From NCBI RefSeq assembly GCF_002284535.1, contig NZ_NPKH01000025.1, positions 1 to 64,000 on the forward strand: a stretch of 64,000 bases of DNA, given 5' to 3'. A program made the position numbers and the translations under genes. This DNA comes from Mesorhizobium wenxiniae. Lineage in GTDB: Bacteria > Pseudomonadota > Alphaproteobacteria > Rhizobiales > Rhizobiaceae. The notes below the pieces were generated by a model. The model worked only from the letters and a program-made list of their open reading frames with translations, searched no databases and had not been told where the DNA came from. This document shows positions 34,776 through 42,443 of this stretch, piece after piece. Numbering within the stretch: position 1 is the first letter of the stretch; each line of letters begins with the position of its first letter.

Positions 34776-35666
34776 CTAGCCAAGACGCCGCAGGTGATCG
34801 ACAAGGGCACGCAGCTTCGGCGCGACGTTACGACGGCTCGGATAGTAGAGGTAGAAGCCGGCAAAGCGCGGGCAATAGCCTTCGAGAACTGCCACCAGCT
34901 CGCCTCGATCGATCGACGGGCGAAAGCTCTCCTCCATGCCGAAGGTGATGCCGGCGCCGGCTAGGGCGAGCTTTGTCATCAACGCCATGTCGTTGGTCGT
35001 GATCTCCGGCGCAACGGCGACGCTGAACTCCTTGCCATTCTCGGCGAATTCCCAGCGATAGGGCGCAACCTTGGGTGCGCGGCGCCAGCCAATGCAGCGA
35101 TGGCCGGCAAGCTCGCTCGGATGCGCAGGCGCCCCGAACCGATCGCGATAGGCCGGCGCGCAGACGGCCAGCTGCCGCTCATCACCGGCGACAGACACCG
35201 CAATCATGTCCTGCTCGATCACCTCGCCGAGCCTGACGCCGGCATCGTATCCCTCGGCGACGATGTCGAACTCCTCGTCCGTCACCGTGATGTCGATCTG
35301 AACCTCGGGATTCGCTTCGGCAAAGGTCGCCAGGAACGGCCCTGAAAGAAAGCGCTCGGCGATCGACGAGACGGCGAGCCGCAACTGCCCGCGCGGACGC
35401 CCGCGCATATCCCCGGTGGTCTCCATTACCGCGCGCATGTCGGCAATGGCCGGCGCTATCCCGGCGTAGAGGCGTTCGCCAGCCTCGGTAAGGCTGACGC
35501 TTCGCGTCGTGCGCTGGACAAGCGCGATACCGAGCGTCTCTTCCAGCCGCTTCATCGTTTGGCTCACCGCCGAGCGGGTGACGCCCGTCCGGTCCGCAGC
35601 CGCGCGAAAGCTCCGCTCCTCGGCCACGAGGGCGAACACCGCAAGCGCATTGAGATCCGGCTGCAT
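34776..35666 (-). CDS. LysR-family transcriptional regulator
   Basis: The 296-residue regulator has the N-terminal winged helix, LNALAVFALVAEERSFRAAA, DRTGVTRSAVSQTMKRLEET and LGIALVQRTTRSVSLTEAGE, followed by the periplasmic-binding-like effector domain (GQLRLAVSSIAERFLSGPFL). It is divergent from the SDR gene, 121 bases away, the canonical arrangement in which the regulator controls both. The inducer is unknown. Intergenic 35667-35787 probably contains the T-N11-A operator, but I did not find a clear one. Confidence 0.9.
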   Translation of the reverse strand: MQPDLNALAVFALVAEERSFRAAADRTGVTRSAVSQTMKRLEETLGIALVQRTTRSVSLTEAGERLYAGIAPAIADMRAVMETTGDMRGRPRGQLRLAVSSIAERFLSGPFLATFAEANPEVQIDITVTDEEFDIVAEGYDAGVRLGEVIEQDMIAVSVAGDERQLAVCAPAYRDRFGAPAHPSELAGHRCIGWRRAPKVAPYRWEFAENGKEFSVAVAPEITTNDMALMTKLALAGAGITFGMEESFRPSIDRGELVAVLEGYCPRFAGFYLYYPSRRNVAPKLRALVDHLRRLG

Positions 35667-35787
35667 TGGTTAGATATGCTTTCCACGCTGTGAACAAATG
35701 GTCGTCTTATCGCAACAGTGAAACAGATCCATCTTCGTGGCAACCGCCTGAATGGTGGTTCGCAGGATCAACAAGACGGAGACGAAC

Positions 35788-36513
35788 ATGTCCCTCAACA
35801 AAGTCGTGCTCATTACCGGGGCTTCGAGCGGCATTGGAGCCGCCATCGGCCGGTCGCTCGGTGCTGCCGGAGCAAAGGTCATGCTCGGTGCGCGCCGCAC
35901 CGATCGGCTGGACACACTCGCAGGAGAAATCAGGGCAAAGGGTGGGGAGGCAATGACACGCCGCCTGGACGTAACCGATCGCGCAGAAGTCGCCGCCTTT
36001 GCCGAGGCGGCGCGCCAGGCCTGGGGACGCGTCGACGTGATCGTCAATAATGCCGGCGTTATGCCGTTGTCGCTGATGGCCTCGATTAAGGTCGATGAAT
36101 GGGATCGGATGGTCGACGTCAACATCAAGGGCGTGCTCTACGGCATCGCCGCGGTGCTGCCGGAGATGACGGCCCGAGGTTCCGGCCATGTCGTCAACAT
36201 CGCCTCCATCGGCGCGCTTTCGGTGTCGCCGACAGCCGCGGTCTATTGCGCGACCAAATTCGCTGTGCGCGCCATCTCCGATGGCTTGCGGCAGGAGCAC
36301 GACAACCTCCGCATCACTTGCATCCATCCCGGCGTGGTCGATAGCGAGCTCGCCGACACGATCACCGATCCGGTCGCGGTGGAAGCGATGAAGACCTATC
36401 GCGCCATCGCGCTGCAGCCCGACGCCATCGGCCGTGCCGTGCGCTTCGCCATCGAACAGCCGGACGATGTCGACGTGAACGAGATCGTCATCCGGCCGAC
36501 AGCCAGCAAGTAG
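35788..36513 (+). CDS. Short-chain dehydrogenase/reductase
   Basis: The 241-residue enzyme has the NADP-binding GASSGIGAAIG, the NNAG motif IVNNAGVMPLSLMAS, the catalytic Ser in VVNIASIGALSVSP and the Y-x3-K as YCATKFAVRAISDG. The family's C-terminal clan is classical SDR with an unknown substrate. The ATG at 35788 follows GGAGA. It is divergent from a LysR regulator and followed by the Atu4866-type protein on the same strand, a combination seen in rhizobial genomes. Confidence 0.9.
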   Translation: MSLNKVVLITGASSGIGAAIGRSLGAAGAKVMLGARRTDRLDTLAGEIRAKGGEAMTRRLDVTDRAEVAAFAEAARQAWGRVDVIVNNAGVMPLSLMASIKVDEWDRMVDVNIKGVLYGIAAVLPEMTARGSGHVVNIASIGALSVSPTAAVYCATKFAVRAISDGLRQEHDNLRITCIHPGVVDSELADTITDPVAVEAMKTYRAIALQPDAIGRAVRFAIEQPDDVDVNEIVIRPTASK

Positions 36514-36634
36514 GGAGGCAAGAATGGATTTTCGTTTTCACACCTCGTCGCGCGATCGCAGCATCGCAAACGCTCTCCGAGCTGTTCACGGAGCGTCGCG
36601 CCGCTCCCGGAAAACAACCCTGAGGAGCTGTCGC

Positions 36635-36988
36635 ATGAAGCAGATTTCGACGCTTGCCGCTGCCGTGTTTCTTGCCGGCGCCGCCGTTTTACCAGTACAG
36701 AAAGGTCTCGCCCAGATGAATGTCGAGCAAAATACGGTTACCCAACCTTCGGGAAGCCATCCCTATGTCGGGATGTGGGTCACGGCCGATGGCTATATCC
36801 GCCACAACTTGCTTCCACACTGTCGCTATGACGAAGCGCGCGGAAACCGTGAGAGCGCGTACCAGGGGCGCTATGAGATCCGAGGAAATCACATCGACTA
36901 TTGGGACGACACCGGCTTTACCGCTGACGGAACGTTCATTGACGGCGTGCTGCATCACGCGGGTATGATCTTGTATCGGGAGAAGTAG
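36635..36988 (+). CDS. Atu4866-domain protein
   Basis: A 117-residue secreted protein: signal peptide MKQISTLAAAVFLAGAAVLP to about residue 27, then the domain with HPYVGMWVTADGYIRHNLLP, RYDEARGNRESAYQGRYEIR and YWDDTGFTADGTFIDGVLHH. This matches the family described from Agrobacterium Atu4866, a small beta-barrel of unknown function. GAGGAG precedes the start. It follows the SDR gene and is likely co-regulated by the LysR protein. Confidence 0.88.
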   Translation: MKQISTLAAAVFLAGAAVLPVQKGLAQMNVEQNTVTQPSGSHPYVGMWVTADGYIRHNLLPHCRYDEARGNRESAYQGRYEIRGNHIDYWDDTGFTADGTFIDGVLHHAGMILYREK

Positions 36989-37195
36989 TGACGTTCGTCG
37001 CAAGGATCGGCGAGGCAAGCGTCAAGCCAGTCGCGAGGAGCCGAGCGAAATCGAAGTCGGCAGGGTCGCGCTGAGCCCTGCAAAAGGCAACTGTCGGCGG
37101 TCCGATTGGCCTCTGGTCGGACCACTATTTCGCTAGCGGAAACCGCCATTCGGCGTATCATTCTTTTGGGGGAGGGTTCATGGCGGAGGAGGTCA

Positions 37196-37426
37196 ATGAA
37201 CATCGTTTCGAGAGTGCCTGTCGTTGACTTGACGGCCCAAGAACTTGTTTCATCTGCGCTTTCAAAATTTCGCGCCGGCGACACCATATCGACCAGAGCC
37301 GTAATAGACGCCATCCGCCGGGCAGCCCCGGCTTTTGAGGACAGCGACGACCATCTGGTCGAGCTTGTCGTGATGACCGCAATTGGTAGGACCATGGGGG
37401 TCGTGTTCGACCATCGGTCCCGCTAA
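37196..37426 (+). CDS. Small hypothetical protein, 76 residues
   Basis: The ATG at 37196 has a perfect GGAGGAGGT just upstream. The product opens MNIVSRVPVVDLTAQELVSS and has the helical block TISTRAVIDAIRRAAPAFED. No family is recognised, but the strong ribosome site and coding bias make it real. An in-frame ATG at 37181 is possible. Confidence 0.65.
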   Translation: MNIVSRVPVVDLTAQELVSSALSKFRAGDTISTRAVIDAIRRAAPAFEDSDDHLVELVVMTAIGRTMGVVFDHRSR

Positions 37427-37592
37427 TTGCATGTCGCTCTGCGCCCAATTAGCTTGCGCACTGTCCGAACTAGAGCGGCGACGTAAGCCACTCAGTAACC
37501 ATGAATTGTGATCGGGATGGATCACGCCATTCGTCATCGGAACGAATAGTCCCGCTGCGCCGTTGCTGTCCTTGGAGTCAGGAGTGGCAGTA

Positions 37593-37853
37593 ATGCGTGA
37601 CGAACAGTTCGATGTTCCGGTGACGATCGAGAGCGAACGGATCGGCCGCCCCCTCTCTGTGACGAGGACGGTCCAGGCGGCCTCGCTTCTGGTCGACAAA
37701 TGGCCAGACGAAAAACGCGGGCCGAAATATCGCGCGGCCTTGAAAGCCATGATGGATGCGATGGAGCAGCGGCGGGCGGTTGGCAGTGCGCGGCGGGCAT
37801 TCACGGCCGCCGCTAAGGAAGCCCATCTGTTTGTGCGCGAAGGCCGGCATTAA
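37593..37853 (+). CDS. DUF982 domain protein
   Basis: An 86-residue protein of the rhizobial DUF982 family. It has the beginning FDVPVTIESERIGRPLSVTR, then TVQAASLLVDKWPDEKRGPK and KAMMDAMEQRRAVGSARRAF, which match the family pattern of small, basic proteins. AGGAG precedes the start. DUF982 proteins are often clustered with stress or symbiosis genes; the function is unknown. Confidence 0.85.
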   Translation: MRDEQFDVPVTIESERIGRPLSVTRTVQAASLLVDKWPDEKRGPKYRAALKAMMDAMEQRRAVGSARRAFTAAAKEAHLFVREGRH

Positions 37854-37903
37854 AGCGCGTCACGTCTGAAGAGATCGATGCGACGCGCTTTCAGTTTTGT
37901 TTT

Positions 37904-38066
37904 ATGCATGTCGCCGTCTCAAAACCGCTGCGCAGTTTGGGCGACATGCAGTGCTGTTCATGCATGTCGTTATCCCAAAACCGCTGCGCACTTTGGGCGA
38001 CATGCAGTGCTGTTGTTTATGCATGTCGTTATCCCAAAACCGCTGCGCACTTTTGGGCCACATGCA
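37904..38066. repeat. Three tandem copies of a rhizobial palindromic element
   Basis: Copies at 37904-37950, 37960-38006 and 38019-38066 each begin atgcatgtcg and end with gacatgca or cacatgca, with a central ccaaaaccgctgcgca-type loop. They can fold into 45-50 base hairpins. Spacers start gtgctgttc and gtgctgttg. This looks like the common rhizobial intergenic palindrome in an unusual head-to-tail row. Confidence 0.8.
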
Positions 38067-38126
38067 ATTAAGGAACCTCACGAAATCTCCGTCGTTATGC
38101 TCTAGGTCTAAGCGAGGAGAACTGTC

Positions 38127-38315
38127 ATGCCCGATGACATAACCAAGACCGACAACCGTGATCGCTCGCAAGTAGCCGGCGACGAAGACTATGAGGTGAG
38201 GCATCTCGCCGAGGAAACCGGCATCACTCCCGAGCAGGCACGCACCTTGATCAAGCGCCACGGCACCGATCGCAAGGTGCTGAACGAAATCGCCAAGAGC
38301 ATAAAGGCGTTGTGA
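38127..38315 (+). CDS. DUF3606 domain protein
   Basis: A 62-residue DUF3606 protein (MPDDITKTDNRDRSQVAGDE, YEVRHLAEETGITPEQARTL, IKRHGTDRKVLNEIAKSI). GGAGAA lies upstream. The gene lies just after the three palindromes and its stop overlaps the start of the next small gene. Function unknown; the region is one of the most numerous small-protein families in rhizobia. Confidence 0.85.
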   Translation: MPDDITKTDNRDRSQVAGDEDYEVRHLAEETGITPEQARTLIKRHGTDRKVLNEIAKSIKAL

Positions 38316-38497
38316 TGGCTGAAAAACGGACCGCTATGGCCGATCGGAAGAAACGCCAACCGGACGACGAGGAAGCCCTGCGCCTGGCCGAGACCACCGA
38401 CGTTTCGCCCAACCAAGCGAAGGATCTGATGCGCAAGCACGGCAAGAACAGCCCCAAGGTCGAGAAGGAAGCGAAGAACTTCAAGGCCGAAGGCTGA
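38315..38497 (+). CDS. DUF3606-like small basic protein
   Basis: Sixty residues with the pattern EEALRLAETTDVSPNQAKDL and MRKHGKNSPKVEKEAKNF, which is similar to the preceding DUF3606 gene, so probably a tandem duplicate that has diverged. Its ATG overlaps the preceding TGA, so it is translationally coupled. The N-terminus is lysine-rich, perhaps nucleic-acid-binding. Confidence 0.75.
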   Translation: MAEKRTAMADRKKRQPDDEEALRLAETTDVSPNQAKDLMRKHGKNSPKVEKEAKNFKAEG

Positions 38498-38646
38498 GCC
38501 GCCGATTTGGTGGAGCGTCTGCCCTCGCCGTATCACCGTCGCACGCGCCCGGCCATCCGTACGCTTCGCTTATCTGGCGTCGCGGGCGGGCAATCATGAG
38601 CGGCTTATCAATTTTCTAACAAATTCGGCCTATTCCCGTTCTAACC

Positions 38647-39711
38647 ATGGGAGCTGGGCTTTTGGCGCAAACAGAGAAAATCGCGGCGCGACGCGCTGTC
38701 GCGCTGTCGGTTGTCGTGCCGTGCTATAATGAAATCGGTGGGGTCGCCGAACTTTACCGGCGCGTCACAGCCGTTTGCCGTGAACACGCGGGGCATTCCT
38801 ACGAGATCGTGCTGGTCATCGACGGAGCCACCGACGGCACCCGCGAGGCCATATTCGAACTCGCCAAACAGGACAGCCACGTCGTCGGCATAGACCTCGC
38901 CCGAAATTACGGCCACCAGATTGCGCTCAGCGCCGGCCTGGAATTTTGCCGCGGCCAGCGCATTCTCATTCTCGATGCCGACCTCCAGGACCCGCCGGAA
39001 TTGCTCAAAGCCATGATGGCAAAGATGGATGAGGGGTTCGACGTCGTCTATGGCCAGCGGGTGAAGCGCCAGGGCGAAGGCTGGTTCAAGCGCGCAACCG
39101 CCGCATTGTTCTACCGTCTGCTGCGCAAGATGGTGGACGTCGAGATGGCGCTCGATTCCGGGGATTTTCGACTTATGAGCCGCCGCGCGCTTGATCATCT
39201 CAATGCGATGCCCGAGCGTTACCGCTTCATTCGCGGCATGGTGAGCTGGATCGGCCTGAAGCAGGTGGCTTTTGCCTATGAGCGGCACCAGCGCTTCGCA
39301 GGCACCACGCATTACCCATTGAAGAAGATGGTGCTTCTGGCAATGGATGCGATGACGAGCTTCTCCATCGTGCCCTTGCGGTTCGCCTCGCATCTCGGCT
39401 TGATCTTCGGTTTTCTCGGGCTTGCTGCGCTCGGCTACACGCTCTTCTCATGGTTTGCCGGCAGCGTGTTGCCCGGCTGGACCAGCCTGGCGGCAATCGT
39501 CCTGATCCTCGGCAGCGTTCAGCTTCTGGTCCTTGGGATTTTCGGGGAATATCTCGGGCGCATGTATATGGAGTCCAAGCGGCGGCCGCTTTACCTCATA
39601 AACGAGATTGCTGCCCATGATCCTGCCGCCGGGAAACTGCCCGTACATCGTCTTCAGGAAATGGCCCATGAACTGGCGAAGGGAGCCGCGCGTGCTTCAG
39701 GCCGAGTTTGA
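38647..39711 (+). CDS. Family 2 glycosyltransferase, polyisoprenyl-phosphate type
   Basis: The 354-residue enzyme resembles the dolichol-phosphate-mannose synthase/ArnC/GtrB class. It contains LSVVVPCYNEIGGVAELYRR, EIVLVIDGATDGTREAIFEL, RNYGHQIALSAGLEFCRGQR and DADLQDPPELLKAM with the DxD metal site. Near the C-terminus are two membrane segments (LGLIFGFLGLAALGYTLFSW and LAAIVLILGSVQLLVLGIFG) followed by EYLGRMYMESKRRPLYL. It likely loads a sugar onto undecaprenyl phosphate at the inner membrane. The downstream methyltransferase gene overlaps it. Confidence 0.9.
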   Translation: MGAGLLAQTEKIAARRAVALSVVVPCYNEIGGVAELYRRVTAVCREHAGHSYEIVLVIDGATDGTREAIFELAKQDSHVVGIDLARNYGHQIALSAGLEFCRGQRILILDADLQDPPELLKAMMAKMDEGFDVVYGQRVKRQGEGWFKRATAALFYRLLRKMVDVEMALDSGDFRLMSRRALDHLNAMPERYRFIRGMVSWIGLKQVAFAYERHQRFAGTTHYPLKKMVLLAMDAMTSFSIVPLRFASHLGLIFGFLGLAALGYTLFSWFAGSVLPGWTSLAAIVLILGSVQLLVLGIFGEYLGRMYMESKRRPLYLINEIAAHDPAAGKLPVHRLQEMAHELAKGAARASGRV

Positions 39712-40393
39712 TCAGTTCGCGCTGGAATATCAGCAGCAGCATGCCGCAAGTATCCGGCTGAGCGGCGAAACCCCGGATTTCTTCGCGCAGTACAAGATCG
39801 ACGACGTCGCCGCAAGGCTGGCTCACTCCAACGTGAAGCCGCGGCGGATACTCGACTTCGGCGCGGGTGTCGGCAATTCGCTGGGGCCCATGCGCGCCGC
39901 ATTTCCCGACAGCGAAATCACCTTGCTCGATCCCTCCTCGCAGTCGCTCGACATCGCCCGCAAGCGCTTTCCCGGCCAAGCCGATTTCAGGCACTTCGAC
40001 GGCGAAACGATCCCTTATGACGACGCAAGTTTCGATCTTGCCTTCGCCGCATGCGTGTTCCATCACATCCCTGAAGACCTCCATGTCGGCCTGATCAAGG
40101 AGATCGAGAGAGTGCTGACCGGTGGTGGCAGCTTCTTTTTGTTCGAGCACAATCCCTGGAATCCGCTGACGACGCTCGCGGTGCGAAACTGTGCTTTCGA
40201 CGAGAACGCAATTCTGATCAACAGCCGCGATTTGCGCAAGCGAATGGCTGCGGCCGGCTTCTCCAAATCCGATGTCGTCTACCGGATCTTTTTCCCACGC
40301 GTGCTCGCAAAATTGCGACCCTTGGAGCGCTTCCTGACCAGGATGCCTGTGGGAGCCCAATATTTCGTGCATGTGGTCAAGCCTGCCGTTTGA
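39692..40393 (+). CDS. Class I SAM-dependent methyltransferase
   Basis: A 233-residue enzyme. Motif I ILDFGAGVGNSLGPMRAAFP, motif II ITLLDPSSQSLDIARKRFPG and the later FDLAFAACVFHHIPEDLHVG with VLTGGGSFFLFEHNPWNP indicate the Methyltransf_11/UbiE-like fold. I chose GTG at 39692 because AAGGGAG lies seven bases upstream; this overlaps the preceding glycosyltransferase stop by 20 bases. An ATG at 39668 is an alternative. It probably methylates a lipid-linked sugar or related intermediate. Confidence 0.82.
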   Translation: MLQAEFDQFALEYQQQHAASIRLSGETPDFFAQYKIDDVAARLAHSNVKPRRILDFGAGVGNSLGPMRAAFPDSEITLLDPSSQSLDIARKRFPGQADFRHFDGETIPYDDASFDLAFAACVFHHIPEDLHVGLIKEIERVLTGGGSFFLFEHNPWNPLTTLAVRNCAFDENAILINSRDLRKRMAAAGFSKSDVVYRIFFPRVLAKLRPLERFLTRMPVGAQYFVHVVKPAV

Positions 40394-40470
40394 GCGGACG
40401 CCCTGCCCTCGGATGAGCGACAAGCTGAAACCCCCAATCGATCTGCCACAGGGCGGCTTGGAGTTATGAT

Positions 40471-41970
40471 ATGAACGGGATTCAGGCGACCGTAGCGACC
40501 GTTGCGACCGCGTCGTCGGTCAACGGCGCGCAGCGGGCCAGGGCGATGTTCTGCCTGCTCGTCACACCTGTCGTGGCATTCGCGCTTTCCGCCCACGCCC
40601 AAGCCATCCTGCAGGACCCCGACTGTTGGTGGCAGGTCAAGGTGGGGCTCGATCTGCTGGCAAATCGTACGTTCCCGCTTGTCGACAGCTATTCTCATAC
40701 TTTCGCCGGCCAGCCGTGGATCGCCAAGGAATGGCTTGGACAGGTTCTCCTCGCACTCGCCTACACGACAGGCGGCTGGAATGGCGTGGCGCTGCTGATC
40801 ATCTCAACCATCGCCCTGACAGCGGCGCTGCTGTCATGGTGTCTCAGCACCTGGTTGAGACCGACGGCGGCAGTGGGACTGGCCTTGTTTGCGGCGGCCT
40901 TGATCTCCCCGATCTTCACCGCGCGTCCACACATCTTCACCTTGCCCATCATCGTGATCTGGACCGCAATGCTTTTCCGCGCAGCGCGCTATGAGCAGAG
41001 ACCGCCTCTGTGGCTACTTGCCCTGCTTGTCCTGTGGGCCAATCTCCACGCGACCTTTACCATCGGCTTTGTCATTGCGGCTTTCGCCGGCCTCGATGTT
41101 CTTGTGCGAACCCGCCTGTCCAACCCCGTACTCCTTGGCAAATGGGTTGCCTTCGGACTGCTTTGCCCGGTGGTCAGCTTGATCAATCCCTACGGCATCA
41201 AGGCCATCCTTGCCACTTTCACGGTAGCCTATGGCAACGAAGCGGTTCCCTTGATTATCGAGTGGAAACCGTTCGACGCCTCGGATCAACCGTTCCAGGA
41301 AGTGGGTATCCTACTGTTCGTTTTCGCGCTGCTTGTGTCGAGACTTCGCGTTAACTGGGCGAAAGCGCTGTTCATCGTCTTTGCCTTGCATATCTATCTC
41401 ACCCATCTGCGCTTCATGTACCTGTTCTTTTTGCTGGTCCCGATCGTGCTTGCGGCCGAGATTGCCGAGCAATATCCCGCGCTTTCCCTGGCGAAATGGG
41501 TGTCCGACAGACGCGACGGGCTGGAACGGTTTTTCGCCGAGCGATTTTACCGGATCTGCGGCGTGGCAGGCGTTTTGCTGGTGGGGGCAACCGCAATGCT
41601 CACGAGCGCCTATCAGGTCGAGCCGAGCCAGAAGACTTCGGCCAAGGAAGCGCTCGCATTCGTCGAAAATAATCATTTGTCAGGCAATGTCCTGAATTCC
41701 TACAACTTCGGCGGCAGCTTGATCTTCCATGGGATCAAAACATTCATCGACGGCCGGACAGATCAGCTCTTTCTCAACGGCTTTATGAAGACAGATGCCG
41801 AGACAGGACGCAGCGGTGGAAAGCCTGTCCTCGAAGCCCAGCTAAAGAAGCATGCGATAGACTGGGCCTTGCTGACGCCGGACGACAGCCGCATTCCTTT
41901 CTTCGATGAACTGGGCTGGAAGCGCGCGTATGCCGACGACTATGCCGTGATCTATACGCGCGATCGCTGA
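40471..41970 (+). CDS. Polytopic membrane protein, probable GT-C-type glycosyltransferase
   Basis: The 499-residue protein has about ten membrane segments. Near the N-terminus is ILQDPDCWWQVKVGLDLLAN and VDSYSHTFAGQPWIAKEWLG, the arrangement seen in GT-C membrane transferases that use polyprenyl-phosphate sugars. The C-terminal ~110 residues form a soluble domain (GGSLIFHGIKTFIDGRTDQL, KKHAIDWALLTPDDSRIPFF). GGAG precedes the ATG. It follows the polyisoprenyl-phosphate glycosyltransferase and methyltransferase, so the three likely build and transfer one glycan. The enzyme role is an inference. Confidence 0.7.
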   Translation: MNGIQATVATVATASSVNGAQRARAMFCLLVTPVVAFALSAHAQAILQDPDCWWQVKVGLDLLANRTFPLVDSYSHTFAGQPWIAKEWLGQVLLALAYTTGGWNGVALLIISTIALTAALLSWCLSTWLRPTAAVGLALFAAALISPIFTARPHIFTLPIIVIWTAMLFRAARYEQRPPLWLLALLVLWANLHATFTIGFVIAAFAGLDVLVRTRLSNPVLLGKWVAFGLLCPVVSLINPYGIKAILATFTVAYGNEAVPLIIEWKPFDASDQPFQEVGILLFVFALLVSRLRVNWAKALFIVFALHIYLTHLRFMYLFFLLVPIVLAAEIAEQYPALSLAKWVSDRRDGLERFFAERFYRICGVAGVLLVGATAMLTSAYQVEPSQKTSAKEALAFVENNHLSGNVLNSYNFGGSLIFHGIKTFIDGRTDQLFLNGFMKTDAETGRSGGKPVLEAQLKKHAIDWALLTPDDSRIPFFDELGWKRAYADDYAVIYTRDR

Positions 41971-42223
41971 TTTTCGGCAGCTTCGCGCCGGCGCACGACT
42001 TGTCTTTAAACGCCGTGCGCTGAGATCACGACAGCGAAATCCCTATAGAATTTTCATTTCTTTCCTCTTCGCCACGTCTCGAACCTTTATGGTGTTTCGA
42101 GCCATATTCTACCTGAAACACATCTCGGTCACTCTGCCGTTGTGGCGGGGTGCTTCCGTATGATTTCGGACCTGCCGTCTGCAGGTGAAGCGAGAATAAA
42201 GCGAAGAATTAGGAACACGCGCG
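41971..42223. promoter_or_regulatory. kdp leader and promoter region
   Basis: This 250-base interval precedes the potassium operon and is AT-richer than its surroundings. It should contain the KdpE binding site and promoter. TTTATGGTGTTTCGAG at about 42089 loosely resembles the E. coli KdpE box, not enough to claim it. Confidence 0.4.
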
Positions 42224-42304
42224 ATGGACATCATCGTTCTCGGAACAGGGTTTTTGTTTTTTACCCTGTTCTTCGCCTTCATCAAAGCCTGCGACAGTCT
42301 TTAG
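42224..42304 (+). CDS. 26-residue membrane peptide upstream of kdpF
   Basis: The frame MDIIVLGTGFLFFTLFFAFI is followed by KACDSL and a stop. It is a single predicted membrane span. AGGAA lies upstream at a workable distance. Short hydrophobic peptides ahead of kdpF occur in related operons to my recollection. The peptide might help assembly of the Kdp complex or be a leader. It is only 16 bases from kdpF. Confidence 0.65.
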   Translation: MDIIVLGTGFLFFTLFFAFIKACDSL

Positions 42305-42320
42305 GCTGAAGGATCGCAAC

Positions 42321-42401
42321 ATGCTTGTCGACTATATCCTCGGTGGCGCTGTGACCTTGTTCCTTCTCGCCTACCTGACATACGCCCTCGTTCGCCCATA
42401 A
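42321..42401 (+). CDS. kdpF: KdpF, small subunit of the K+-transporting ATPase
   Basis: A 26-residue single-span peptide, MLVDYILGGAVTLFLLAYLT and then YALVRP, which is the KdpF pattern. It stabilises the KdpFABC complex in the inner membrane. AAGGAT is the ribosome site. It is between the 26-residue peptide and kdpA. Confidence 0.85.
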   Translation: MLVDYILGGAVTLFLLAYLTYALVRP

Positions 42402-42443
42402 CGTTTCTAACGGCAACTGGCGAAGGCACGGAAAGCTACACCT

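Noticed and set aside
37904..38066. Tandem repeat row as a CRISPR array
   Set aside because: The units are palindromic, spacers are short and nearly identical (gtgctgttc/gtgctgttg), and no cas genes are present.
42080..42110. KdpE box upstream of kdpF
   Set aside because: TTTATGGTGTTTCGAG shares only part of the E. coli consensus; the match is too weak to annotate as a binding site.
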